DNA of 64,000 nucleotides, taken from Gammaproteobacteria bacterium. GTDB taxonomy: Bacteria > Pseudomonadota > Gammaproteobacteria > DSM-16500. The notes beneath the pieces are model-generated. The model had not been told where the DNA came from and did no database searches. It saw only the letters and a program-made list of their open reading frames with translations. A program made the translations under genes and the position numbers. Position 1 is the stretch's first letter, and each line of letters opens with the position of its first letter. Positions 45,368-53,990 of this stretch are shown here, one piece after another. The stretch spans positions 17,569 through 81,568 of the forward strand of contig JABDFQ010000007.1 of NCBI GenBank assembly GCA_013286495.1, in the 5' to 3' direction.

Positions 45368-46069
45368 TTATGCGGACGAGGAAAGCTTGGCTATAGGTTT
45401 TTCTGCCAATTCATTCAATTCCATTACATGTGTAACAAGTGCATTTTCTATATCACGTTCATGAGCTTCGTTGGAAATGGTAAGAAAGTCGAAGTTATAA
45501 GGATCTTTCAATATATCTCTGGCTAAATCAGATTGGGCAGTTGGTAAATGTTCATGGTAATTACTGGTTTTGTTATCGGCGATGCCTTGCCGCTCATATA
45601 GACCGGATTCAATCTGCATTTCAAGAACGGAGCGTGACCAACCGTTTTTGATGGTTTGCTGAGCATACCAGTCTCGCGTCAAGACATCTCTAACTCTATG
45701 AATTAAAACAACAATGTGCCCCCATGGCAATTGGTGCACAGCTTGTGCACCTTTTTTAAAATCCGGATATATTTGTGCGAAAAGACGCATGCGTTTAAGT
45801 GTTGCTATTGAGAAACCTCGCATTTCAGGGAATGCTTGTTTTAAATCGTTTGAAAACTGTTCTAAAAATTTTTCTCCCCAGGCAAATGTTTTTTGTTTTT
45901 CAATTAATTCGGAACCAAGCTCCCAGTAAAACTTAATTAACTCCGTATTTGCTGCAAGTGCGGCTCGTATCTGGGCTTTTCGGAGACGATCTTTTATGTC
46001 CTGTAAGAACTTCTGGTAATTGTTATCGGAATTTAACAATTCTTCGTTTTTTTTAGTTGAATTACTCAT
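45368..46069 (-). CDS. DUF1016 (YhcG-type) protein lacking nuclease domain
   Basis: 233 aa. The N-terminal DUF1016 domain is complete (AALAANTELIKFYWELGSEL, RGFSIATLKRMRLFAQIY, LPWGHIVVLI, GWSRSVLEMQI, DPYNFDFLTI). Full-length members continue with a PDDEXK nuclease domain to about 340 aa; here the chain goes off-family after ALVTHVMELNEL and stops. Either a broken gene or a natural short form. Full-length proteins are seen in defence and mobile-element contexts. Confidence 0.8.
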   Translation of the reverse strand: MSNSTKKNEELLNSDNNYQKFLQDIKDRLRKAQIRAALAANTELIKFYWELGSELIEKQKTFAWGEKFLEQFSNDLKQAFPEMRGFSIATLKRMRLFAQIYPDFKKGAQAVHQLPWGHIVVLIHRVRDVLTRDWYAQQTIKNGWSRSVLEMQIESGLYERQGIADNKTSNYHEHLPTAQSDLARDILKDPYNFDFLTISNEAHERDIENALVTHVMELNELAEKPIAKLSSSA

Positions 46070-46245
46070 GAATTATTCCTTTTTACTTATATATAATTTT
46101 TACAGGGGGACGCAGATTATTTTAACTTCAATATTTTCTCAAGAAATATATTCAGATTATTATTATTTTTCATTACCACACTTGACCTGCAAAAAAATCC
46201 ACATACACTTGCATGATCAGGATTGAAATGAACTCAAGGAGCAAC

Positions 46246-47271
46246 ATGTTTAAATCTCATATTTTTGCAAGCGCTGTTCTTGCTGCCAGCATCAGCACCA
46301 CTCTTTTCGCTGCTTATCCATCTTCCGGTTCCACACCAATCACACTTCCTGCGCCGCAGAATGACTGGCATGTAGGTATTGCTGCTCTATATTTACAGCC
46401 TAATCTTGGTGGCAATAGTTTGGGATATAGCTCATTTGGAAATTATGGTACTGACATTAATGGTGTCGTTGTAGAAAGAAATGGTGCGACAAATAAGCTC
46501 AGTGATATGACACCCGATCGTAAATGGGGTTTTCAATTTAATGCGAGATATGATTTTAATTATGGTAATGATGTAAATCTTGATTGGTATCATTTAAATA
46601 ATCGCACGGATGGTTCATTGCCAACTGGTACTTTATTTGCCGGCAGTGCGAGTGCTTTATATGCAGGTGAACTTGATCTCGAAAATCACTGGGATGCGGT
46701 CAATCTCGAAGTGGGACAAACATTTGTTATGAATCCCTGCAATATGCTGCATTTGCAAGCAGGTTTAAGTTACGGCAGAATTCGCAATACTGTTATCAAT
46801 TTCCCAAGATTAACAGCAGAAGGCGATCCGCTTTTCATCACACATGACACGATTACTTATACAGGTATTGGTCCACGTGTTGCTGCCGATTATGTTTATC
46901 ATGTTCCTTCTGGCTTAGGTGTATTTGCCAAAGCAGGCGCAAGTTTATTAGTTGGTACAGTAAAACAATCAGTTGATGGTTATCATGATCTCGTTGGTTT
47001 TAATTTATATAGCACGGGAAATTATCATCAATCGAATCACAATGTGGTTGTACCGGAACTGGATGCAAATCTCGGTGTGAAATATGATTACAATTTCAGA
47101 CAGGGAACGCTGGGTTTTAATTTGGGATACATGTTTGTCACTTATTTAAATGCGATAGTCAGCCAGGTTGGAACAGGTGTTGTGAGTTCATCCATCAGCA
47201 CAAGTGCTGCGACAAATTTCAATTTAAACGGTCCGTATTTTGGCATCAGCTGGACTGGATCAATTTGCTGA
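46246..47271 (+). CDS. Lpg1974/Legionella-type outer-membrane porin, copy 1
   Basis: 341 aa from ATG 46246 (aagga 5 nt upstream). Signal peptide FKSHIFASAVLAASISTTLFA. Mature part is a beta barrel in the style of the Legionella pore-forming OMP family: WHVGIAALYLQPNLGGN, RKWGFQFNARYDF, VNLDWYHLNN, alternating strands, and a C-terminal FGISWTG. Presumably a general porin or adhesin exposed on the surface. Tandem with a second copy 25 bp downstream. Confidence 0.9.
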   Translation: MFKSHIFASAVLAASISTTLFAAYPSSGSTPITLPAPQNDWHVGIAALYLQPNLGGNSLGYSSFGNYGTDINGVVVERNGATNKLSDMTPDRKWGFQFNARYDFNYGNDVNLDWYHLNNRTDGSLPTGTLFAGSASALYAGELDLENHWDAVNLEVGQTFVMNPCNMLHLQAGLSYGRIRNTVINFPRLTAEGDPLFITHDTITYTGIGPRVAADYVYHVPSGLGVFAKAGASLLVGTVKQSVDGYHDLVGFNLYSTGNYHQSNHNVVVPELDANLGVKYDYNFRQGTLGFNLGYMFVTYLNAIVSQVGTGVVSSSISTSAATNFNLNGPYFGISWTGSIC

Positions 47272-47296
47272 TATATCAGAAAAAGGACAAACAAGC

Positions 47297-48292
47297 ATGT
47301 TAAAAATTAAAAACACAATCATGTTAATACTGGCATTAAATAGCAGTATTGCCATTGCAAATACAAATAATGAAAAAGGCGGATCGATTTTTATATCCGC
47401 ATTATATTTGCAACCTTCATTTGGTGGCAATGGACTAGGTTATAGTGCATTTGGTAATTATGCAGGTGCTGATAATCAACAAGTTATTCGTACTATTAAT
47501 GGCATCAATCATATTCATAACATTACACCATCACGTAAATGGGGATTTCAGGTCGGTGGGATGTATCGTTATAACGTTGACAATAATGTCACACTTGACT
47601 GGTATCATTTAACGGATTCAGTCAATGGCCATCTTCCTGGTAATGCATTATTTTCCGGCAGTATTGATGGTTTTTATGCAGGCGATCTTGAATTATCAAC
47701 TAAATGGGATGCAATTAATCTTGAGCTCGGTCATCAGATAAACTGGTGTGCTTCTGAATTAATCAATCTGCATGCAGGTCTTGGATATGCACGTATCAAG
47801 AATACTATTACCAATCATCCAAAATTATTTTTTAATGGCACACCATATTTTAATTCAACAGATGATCTTACTTATCGGGGTGTTGGCCCGCGCATGGGAA
47901 TAGATTATCAACATATGTTTGGAAATGGATTCGGAATTTATATAAAAACTGCTGGCAGTCTTTTGGTCGGTAAAGCAAGCCAATCTATTAGTGGTTATAT
48001 TAATGTCGTAAATAATATTTATGGTGTGATTCCATTTGGCACCAATAATTTTGATTCTGGAGAAAGAAATATCCTGGTGCCTGAATTGGAAGCGAAATTA
48101 GGTTTAAGTTATGACTATCAGTTTGCTAATGGTTCCTCGCTAGGATTGGATCTTGGCTATATGTGGATGACTTATTTGAAATCGATTGTATTCTATAGCG
48201 GCATTGGTGTTGTGGGTTCAAGCCTTGGTACGCCTACATCAACGCATTTTGATTTGAATGGTGCGTATTTGAGTGTGAGTTTGAGTGTGTGA
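47297..48292 (+). CDS. Lpg1974/Legionella-type outer-membrane porin, copy 2
   Basis: 331 aa from ATG 47297 (aaagg 10 nt upstream). Same strand pattern as the preceding gene (SALYLQPSFGGNGLGYSAFG, RKWGFQVGGMYRY, VTLDWYHLTD, ATSGNIYGDLELS-like loops differ), so a tandem duplication that has diverged. Signal peptide ends near SSIAIA. Its stop overlaps the next start (GTGA). Confidence 0.9.
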   Translation: MLKIKNTIMLILALNSSIAIANTNNEKGGSIFISALYLQPSFGGNGLGYSAFGNYAGADNQQVIRTINGINHIHNITPSRKWGFQVGGMYRYNVDNNVTLDWYHLTDSVNGHLPGNALFSGSIDGFYAGDLELSTKWDAINLELGHQINWCASELINLHAGLGYARIKNTITNHPKLFFNGTPYFNSTDDLTYRGVGPRMGIDYQHMFGNGFGIYIKTAGSLLVGKASQSISGYINVVNNIYGVIPFGTNNFDSGERNILVPELEAKLGLSYDYQFANGSSLGLDLGYMWMTYLKSIVFYSGIGVVGSSLGTPTSTHFDLNGAYLSVSLSV

Positions 48293-49113
48293 TTGCTTTA
48301 TGGACTAAATCAAAAGCACGATTGCAGTTTGTATCTGAAAATGCTGGTGAAAATTATAACTGGCTTTTTCTCCCTGGCGGTCCTGGTCTCGGTTCGGAAT
48401 CACTGAATGACTTGATTGATATTTTGCATTTGCCTGGAAATATCTGGAAGGTGGATTTGCCAGGTGATGGTTCAAATAATACTGAAGATGATACACAATA
48501 TTTTTCGCATTGGTCGCAGGCATTGATTGAAGCGGTGAGTGCATTGCCGAATGTTATTCTCGTGGCACATTCATCAGGAGGCATGTTTGCGCTTGCTACT
48601 CCTGCGCTGGAAAATATTCTCACTGGTTTGATATTGATGGATTCAGCACCTGATGCATCGTGGCAAGAATTTTTTACACAATATGTAAAAGATCATCCAT
48701 TGCCTGAAACAGAAAAATTGCAGCAGAAGTATGATATAAATCCATCCAATGAAACATTGAAGCAATTAACCATCGCTTGCGCGCCATATTTTGCGACTGC
48801 AGCGAGTATGCAATCAATTATAACCTTGCTGAAAAAATTGCCTTTTAATTATAAGACGCATGTCTGGGCAGCCCATCATTTTGATAATACATATCAAGCA
48901 AAATGGATACCAGGTATATTGCCTACGCTGGTATTTGCTGGTGAGTATGATTATATTACACCACTGAATTTGTTTACTGCGCGCGATGATTTCAAGCGCG
49001 ATAATATTACAATAAAAAAAATCAGCGGTGGATCGCATTTTCCCTGGTATGAAAATCCGGTGGAAGTTAAAAAGATGTTTGATGAGTTTTGCCAAAAATT
49101 AAAATTAATTTAG
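48289..49113 (+). CDS. Alpha/beta hydrolase
   Basis: 274 aa, GTG start overlapping the porin stop by 4 bp. Oxyanion motif FLPGGPGLGSES, nucleophile elbow VAHSSGGMFAL (Ser), acid in FAGEYDYITP and His in ISGGSHFPWYENP complete the triad. Resembles proline-iminopeptidase/lipase-like hydrolases; substrate unknown. Co-transcribed with the porins. Confidence 0.88.
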   Translation: MIALWTKSKARLQFVSENAGENYNWLFLPGGPGLGSESLNDLIDILHLPGNIWKVDLPGDGSNNTEDDTQYFSHWSQALIEAVSALPNVILVAHSSGGMFALATPALENILTGLILMDSAPDASWQEFFTQYVKDHPLPETEKLQQKYDINPSNETLKQLTIACAPYFATAASMQSIITLLKKLPFNYKTHVWAAHHFDNTYQAKWIPGILPTLVFAGEYDYITPLNLFTARDDFKRDNITIKKISGGSHFPWYENPVEVKKMFDEFCQKLKLI

Positions 49114-49131
49114 CGAGTCAATAGGTGAGTA

Positions 49132-49235
49132 CGCGCAAAAGCAAGAGCTGCGCTCAGGATGACAGCTCTCCGCAACATGCTTACCATGACAGCTCTACGC
49201 AATATGCCTCAGGATGACAGTTCTCCGTAACACTA
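49132..49235. repeat. Dispersed motif plus short tandem repeat
   Basis: 49132-49157 repeats the motif also found at 19089. It runs into three imperfect 27-28-bp units beginning ATGACAGCTCTCCGCAACAT at 49159, 49186 and 49214. They lie between convergent genes; no coding or terminator function can be assigned. Confidence 0.7.
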
Positions 49236-49275
49236 TGAAGTTCTTCATAACACCATGCCAGCTCTCGTTTATAAC

Positions 49276-50040
49276 CTAATTTCTCCCAGCCATGACACCG
49301 CCATCGACATTTAAAATTTCCCCTGTTATCCAGCTTGATTTATCACTCAGCAGAAATTCAATGGCATTCGCAATATCAGATGGTTTGCCAATTCTTCCGA
49401 TAGGATGAAACTGATTGAATCCTTCCAGTGTTTTTTCAATTTCATTTTCTGCAATGAATGTTTTATAAATCGGAGTAACAACCACAGCAGGTGCGACTGC
49501 ATTTACACGAATATTATATTCAGCAAGTTCCATCGCTAAATGTTGCGTCAGTGAATGCAAGCCTGCTTTTTGCATGGAATAAGCAGATGAAGGCGTTGCC
49601 TTGATTGCCTGATGCGCCCACATCGATCCGACATTTACAATTGCACCATCATTAAATCTCTTCATATTATTAGCCACTGCTTGGGTGATAAAGAAAAAAC
49701 TCTTGTTGAGTTCAAGTTGCTGATCATAATCTTTTTCGGTGTGATCAAGAAAACTCACGGGTTTGAAATAACCAGCAGAATTAATCAGATATTTTATTTT
49801 TCTGGTTTCGTTATGTATCTTCTGAATAAATTGGGAAATATGTTCCTTATCATAAAGATCCAGCACCATATATTCTGCATTTGCTCCATGCGAACGAAGT
49901 TCATTTGTCGCCTGTTTTAATTTTGCTTCGCTTCTGCCAGTAATTAATATATTTAATTTATTGATAGCAATCATCTTTGCAGTTTCCAAACCGATGCCGC
50001 TGGAGCCACCAATGATAATAGCCAAATTTTGTGATATCAT
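49276..50040 (-). CDS. SDR family oxidoreductase
   Basis: 254 aa from ATG 50040 (agga 7 nt upstream). Rossmann fold with cofactor motif [17 protein letters not shown], and the active-site Tyr/Lys in [10 protein letters not shown]-terminal [11 protein letters not shown] is typical. Divergent from an HxlR-type regulator, which probably controls it. Confidence 0.92.
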   Translation of the reverse strand: MISQNLAIIIGGSSGIGLETAKMIAINKLNILITGRSEAKLKQATNELRSHGANAEYMVLDLYDKEHISQFIQKIHNETRKIKYLINSAGYFKPVSFLDHTEKDYDQQLELNKSFFFITQAVANNMKRFNDGAIVNVGSMWAHQAIKATPSSAYSMQKAGLHSLTQHLAMELAEYNIRVNAVAPAVVVTPIYKTFIAENEIEKTLEGFNQFHPIGRIGKPSDIANAIEFLLSDKSSWITGEILNVDGGVMAGRN

Positions 50041-50111
50041 GCTCAATTCCTCTGGATTAATAAAAAATTCTCAGTAACACAATAAGCAAAATCCAGTTAA
50101 CAAAAAAGCAG

Positions 50112-50144
50112 GTACTTCCTGGTGTGTTATGTACTTAGTGGTGT
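50112..50144. promoter_or_regulatory. Direct-repeat operator, SDR/hxlR interval
   Basis: GTACTTCCTGGTGT (50112-50125) and GTACTTAGTGGTGT (50131-50144), 12 of 14 identical, 19 bp apart (about two helical turns). HxlR-family regulators bind such paired sites between divergent genes. Confidence 0.6.
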
Positions 50145-50155
50145 AATTTATTGAA

Positions 50156-50488
50156 ATGAATACCAAAAAAATTATGCAAAAAAATCCCCTGAAAACCGCA
50201 TCGATGGTTGAAACGATTTATGGATGCAAGTGGTCGTTGACTGTGTATGCCTTGTTGCGTGAAGGTATTAATCGACCAGGAAAAATGGTCAAAAGCGTTG
50301 AAGGGTTATCGACAAAAGTTTTGAATCAATGCTTGAGAAAAAATATTGAGTTTGGAATTATTGAGAAACAGGTTTTTCCTGAAATTCCTCCCAGAGTTGA
50401 ATATGCAATCACTCCATTCGGAGCGCGTTTTTTACAAATTATAAATAATATCGAAGATCTGGATAAAGAATATTGGGGTCAAAAGTAA
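50156..50488 (+). CDS. HxlR-family transcriptional regulator
   Basis: 110 aa winged helix. Family pattern: ETIYGCKWSLTVYALLREG with the conserved Cys, KSVEGLSTKVLNQCLRKNIE recognition region, and VEYAITPFGARFL wing. Members sense reactive electrophiles or quinones through that Cys and control adjacent redox genes; the divergent SDR is the obvious target. Confidence 0.9.
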   Translation: MNTKKIMQKNPLKTASMVETIYGCKWSLTVYALLREGINRPGKMVKSVEGLSTKVLNQCLRKNIEFGIIEKQVFPEIPPRVEYAITPFGARFLQIINNIEDLDKEYWGQK

Positions 50489-50502
50489 TGACCCCAATTT
50501 TA
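50473..50502 (+). terminator. Terminator overlapping hxlR stop
   Basis: TTGGGGTCA (50473-50481) and TGACCCCAA (50489-50497) form a perfect 9-bp stem followed by TTTTAT. The hxlR stop codon lies in the loop. Confidence 0.85.
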
Positions 50503-50504
50503 TA

Positions 50505-51053
50505 TTATTGTTGGTAACTGGTGGTAGTATAACTCGATAATTCACTCATTAATTTGTTCGCTTCTGTAGGTTCATCCTGTATGGTGCTGTTATTGGTTGC
50601 GAACAGATAATTTTGATTATTTGTATTTCTACATGCATCAACTATTTCCATGATTAATTCTGCATAATTCGGAGCTTGCGAACCTAATGTAGCAATTAAA
50701 CCAGATGCTAATGTATGTCTATCATCCAAACCTTGGGATAATGAATAACCAGCTGCTGCAAGCCATGCTAACGCAGTAGAAATAATTGCTGCTCGCTCTA
50801 CCAGCGATGCATTATTCCAGCGTCTATGCGCATATAAAATGGTTTGGAATCCAGTTATGGCAAATAAACTTGTGCTGACTCCCCATGAAGTCATCGCCGC
50901 ATCCGATTTGATGGTTTGTTTTACTGTATGATTTGTTTCTGCGCGTGCATCCTGTACGGTTTTATAAGCTAAACCGGTGGTTGCTAATCCTAATGCTGTT
51001 AGTCCGGTAGTTGTTGCAGCGTGATGGAGAATTTCATATAAGCGTGTATTCAT
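50505..51053 (-). CDS. Unknown membrane protein
   Basis: 182 aa with about four hydrophobic segments (TTGLTALGLATTGLAY, SWGVSTSLFAITGFQTIL, AAIISTALAWLAAAGYSL, LASGLIATLG) and a hydrophilic Ser/Thr/Glu tail. No family recognised. Could be a secreted-effector-type membrane protein, but nothing specific shows it. Confidence 0.7.
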   Translation of the reverse strand: MNTRLYEILHHAATTTGLTALGLATTGLAYKTVQDARAETNHTVKQTIKSDAAMTSWGVSTSLFAITGFQTILYAHRRWNNASLVERAAIISTALAWLAAAGYSLSQGLDDRHTLASGLIATLGSQAPNYAELIMEIVDACRNTNNQNYLFATNNSTIQDEPTEANKLMSELSSYTTTSYQQ

Positions 51054-51133
51054 ATATTTTCCCTCGAATATGATAAATAAATTATGAGAGTGTTGAAAAT
51101 ATCATAAAACAGCTTTCAAAACAAAAATTATGA

Positions 51134-52360
51134 TTAATTCAAAAAATTCTGCTGAATTAATAGCCATTTTTCAGATGATAAATGCAGTATATTTTGCATG
51201 TTTATTGGCTCACCATCTGCGTCATATTTTGTTTGTAATATTTTCAATAAATAATAATCCAGTCTTTTGCCTTGAGTTTGTTGTAGCGCTTCATCAACAG
51301 CTATCCAGAAAGCCAGTCCTTTAGTATAAAACGCAAGATATTCAGAACGATCACCATTTTTTATTTTGCGATTAATGGTCACTAAACCATCATGAAAGCG
51401 ATTGCCATCCTGTTTAAAACGTTGCAGCAACGCAATATTATCTGGATCATTTGGCGAGGCGATTTCAATTGCGCGTATGCCATAATATGTTGCAAGACTT
51501 TCTGCCGCCCAGCTGGGTTGATCAGGATACTGCATGGCAAATTGATGAAATGCTTCGTGTAATGTGACATACAGCAGCATGGTTTTTCCAAACTTGAGAC
51601 CACCATTATTCGGATAATTCGTGAGTAAAACATCTTCGCCGGCAGCGCCAGCAAGCGCCATTTTTTCTTTTGCAATACCAAGCCAGGCAATAGAAAAGTT
51701 TTCATTTTTTCTGCCAGGAATAATCGTGTTTAACCATTTTAATGCATTCATGTGTGAGTGAATCGCAGGTAATTCGGTAGCAAATTCTGGTCTATCAAGA
51801 AAATAATTGAGGCTGATATTTTCGGATGTGATGGAGTCTACGACAACTGGATTTAATAAAATAAAAAATGGCGCGTTAGCACGACTAGGTAAAACGATGG
51901 AATTTGTTGCATCGGTTTTTGGGAAAATAGTTTTCACATTTGGCAGAGTAATATTTACAATTTCTGTTTCAGCATCTTGCAATTGAGGCAATGATGAGAC
52001 GACGGATAAAAGCATAAAACTGCCAGATTTGATACTTTGTTGATTGGCTGCTAACTCCTTGTCACCTTTACGTAGTGGAATTTGCCATTGAAGTTTCTGA
52101 CAGGTAGCAGGCATTTGCCATACTCCAGATTTAATTTCCTCGACAGCCAATCCATCACACATGACATTTTTCACTTGCGAGGCAATACCCATGGAGGCTC
52201 CGCGAAATACAAGTTCAGTTTCAGCAGGATGTTTGCTCCGATCAACAGAAACATTGAGTGTATGCGAGGAGGTTTGTTCAATTTGATAAATGGTTTGTGA
52301 GCTAGCATAAGCGATATTTGACGAAGCCAGAAATATTAATGTCAAAGATAATTTATTCAT
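51134..52360 (-). CDS. Exported gluzincin-like metallopeptidase
   Basis: 408 aa. Signal peptide MNKLSLTLIFLASSNIAYAS. Zinc motif HEAFH at residues 268-272, followed by Glu287 in SWAAESLATYYG, the same wording as the M1-type WxxEGxAxY helix, so a HExxH...E gluzincin site. The N-terminal 200 residues are beta-rich and unassigned. Likely periplasmic or secreted. The family cannot be named and the spacing is a little shorter than in classic M1 enzymes. Confidence 0.75.
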   Translation of the reverse strand: MNKLSLTLIFLASSNIAYASSQTIYQIEQTSSHTLNVSVDRSKHPAETELVFRGASMGIASQVKNVMCDGLAVEEIKSGVWQMPATCQKLQWQIPLRKGDKELAANQQSIKSGSFMLLSVVSSLPQLQDAETEIVNITLPNVKTIFPKTDATNSIVLPSRANAPFFILLNPVVVDSITSENISLNYFLDRPEFATELPAIHSHMNALKWLNTIIPGRKNENFSIAWLGIAKEKMALAGAAGEDVLLTNYPNNGGLKFGKTMLLYVTLHEAFHQFAMQYPDQPSWAAESLATYYGIRAIEIASPNDPDNIALLQRFKQDGNRFHDGLVTINRKIKNGDRSEYLAFYTKGLAFWIAVDEALQQTQGKRLDYYLLKILQTKYDADGEPINMQNILHLSSEKWLLIQQNFLN

Positions 52361-52680
52361 GATGGTCTCGCAGATTTAATTGTATTAATAATAAAAAGTG
52401 TTAGGTCAGATTTCTGTATTTCGAGGAAGCCATATTTTTTATAAAATGATTTTTGCATCTTCTCTTGCATTTTTATTTGTCATCGCTCTTAACACCCCGA
52501 AAATGAAAGAAGTATAACGGAAATTTTTCAAAAGCACATACTTGATGTGGAAATGTAAAAGATCTGCTGACATGCATTATTCCCAGAAAAACCGAATTTA
52601 AACATAAAATAATCATTAGGTTATTGAATTTTTTTACGTTCCGATTACACTTGAGCACCTTGTCTAACTCAGGAGCTCAT
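52361..52680. other. 320-bp interval without a visible gene
   Basis: Separates divergent genes. AT-rich, no ORF with coding character, no strong hairpin or repeat; it must hold both promoters. Confidence 0.6.
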
Positions 52681-53973
52681 ATGCAAAATCGCAAGGTGAT
52701 TATTATCGGTGCTGGTATTGGTGGATTTGTAACCGCACTTGAACTAAGAAAAAAATACGGTGATGCAATACGAATAAAAATGTATGAGCAACGCAAGGGT
52801 ATCGAGCATATCGGGGGAGCACTGGGAATATGGCCAAATGGTTCGAAAGTTTTATTGAATCTTCCATGCGCAAAACAAATTGAAAAACTGGATGCCAAAC
52901 ATAGATATGAAATCTGGGGCAACATGAAAGGAGAAGTCTTGCGTGTTGTCGACAGGAAAGAATTTGAGAAAATGAATGGCTATCCATCAATGATCATCTG
53001 TCGCAGCGAGCTTCTGAAAATATTAATGGAAACGTGGGGTGAGCATAATATTGTTTTCAATAAAAAAGTGACTGGCTTGCAACATCACGAGAAAAAAACA
53101 GAAATATTCTTCGAGGATGGTTCATCAGATATTGCTGATCTGGTGATTGATGCCAGTGGAATATACTCTAAAATCAGACAAGCAATTTTTCCTGATTGCG
53201 AACTGAGTTACACCGGTTATATTTCACTCGTTGGAATTTTTCGTACTCCTGATACTCCACATAAAAATGTTATCTACGGACAGAATCAGCTTTTTCTGAT
53301 TTTTCCGATTTCTGGCGAGCGTTATATGATTTATGCAACCCGTCGCATTGAGCAAGGGTATCTGAAGCAATATCTTCAGACGAGAGATGAACAAATAAAT
53401 GCATTTCGTGGAACTTCAAATGAAGCGAATGAAGTGTTGGATGCATTGCAAGAGAGCCTCAATGATCCTGAGCTGGCTCAACATTATCATTGTGCAGAAG
53501 TTAATGATATGCGTGTCATGCCGCCATCTTATCATCATAAAAGAGTGGCATTTGTTGGTGATGCTATTCGCGCTATAGGCCCAACTCTCGGTTTTAATGC
53601 CAATTTAACGGCAGAAGATGCAAAAGTATTGGTAGATTGTTTGTATAGCGAAGACGATATTGATAAAGCATTGCGTCAATATTCCAGTTATCGTATCAAC
53701 GCGACAAAACCATTTATCACTCTTGAGGAAAATAGGAGAAATTTTATTGTGTATGCAAAGCCGAAAGATTATCTGGAGTTTGAAGATAAAGTTAAAAACT
53801 CTTTGCCGTATGAATTTTTACAGCCATTCTTTGCAGCAATGCGCACAGCATCTTATTTTCAGCCTGTATCATTGGCTGCGAAGATTAAAAAAGTCAGTGA
53901 GATTTGCGCATCAGGAAATGAAGCATACGTAAATTCTGAACCTCAACAAGATTTCATAATGAGTAAATTATAA
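52681..53973 (+). CDS. FAD-dependent monooxygenase
   Basis: 430 aa from ATG 52681 (caggag 8 nt upstream). Group A flavoprotein hydroxylase: dinucleotide motif VIIIGAGIGGFVTALELRKK, EQRKG for the ribose, and the second FAD motif FVGDAIRAIGPTLGFNANL. Members hydroxylate aromatic or polyketide-like compounds. No pathway genes lie nearby, so the substrate is unknown. Confidence 0.9.
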   Translation: MQNRKVIIIGAGIGGFVTALELRKKYGDAIRIKMYEQRKGIEHIGGALGIWPNGSKVLLNLPCAKQIEKLDAKHRYEIWGNMKGEVLRVVDRKEFEKMNGYPSMIICRSELLKILMETWGEHNIVFNKKVTGLQHHEKKTEIFFEDGSSDIADLVIDASGIYSKIRQAIFPDCELSYTGYISLVGIFRTPDTPHKNVIYGQNQLFLIFPISGERYMIYATRRIEQGYLKQYLQTRDEQINAFRGTSNEANEVLDALQESLNDPELAQHYHCAEVNDMRVMPPSYHHKRVAFVGDAIRAIGPTLGFNANLTAEDAKVLVDCLYSEDDIDKALRQYSSYRINATKPFITLEENRRNFIVYAKPKDYLEFEDKVKNSLPYEFLQPFFAAMRTASYFQPVSLAAKIKKVSEICASGNEAYVNSEPQQDFIMSKL

Positions 53974-53990
53974 AAAGGTGTAATGCCACA

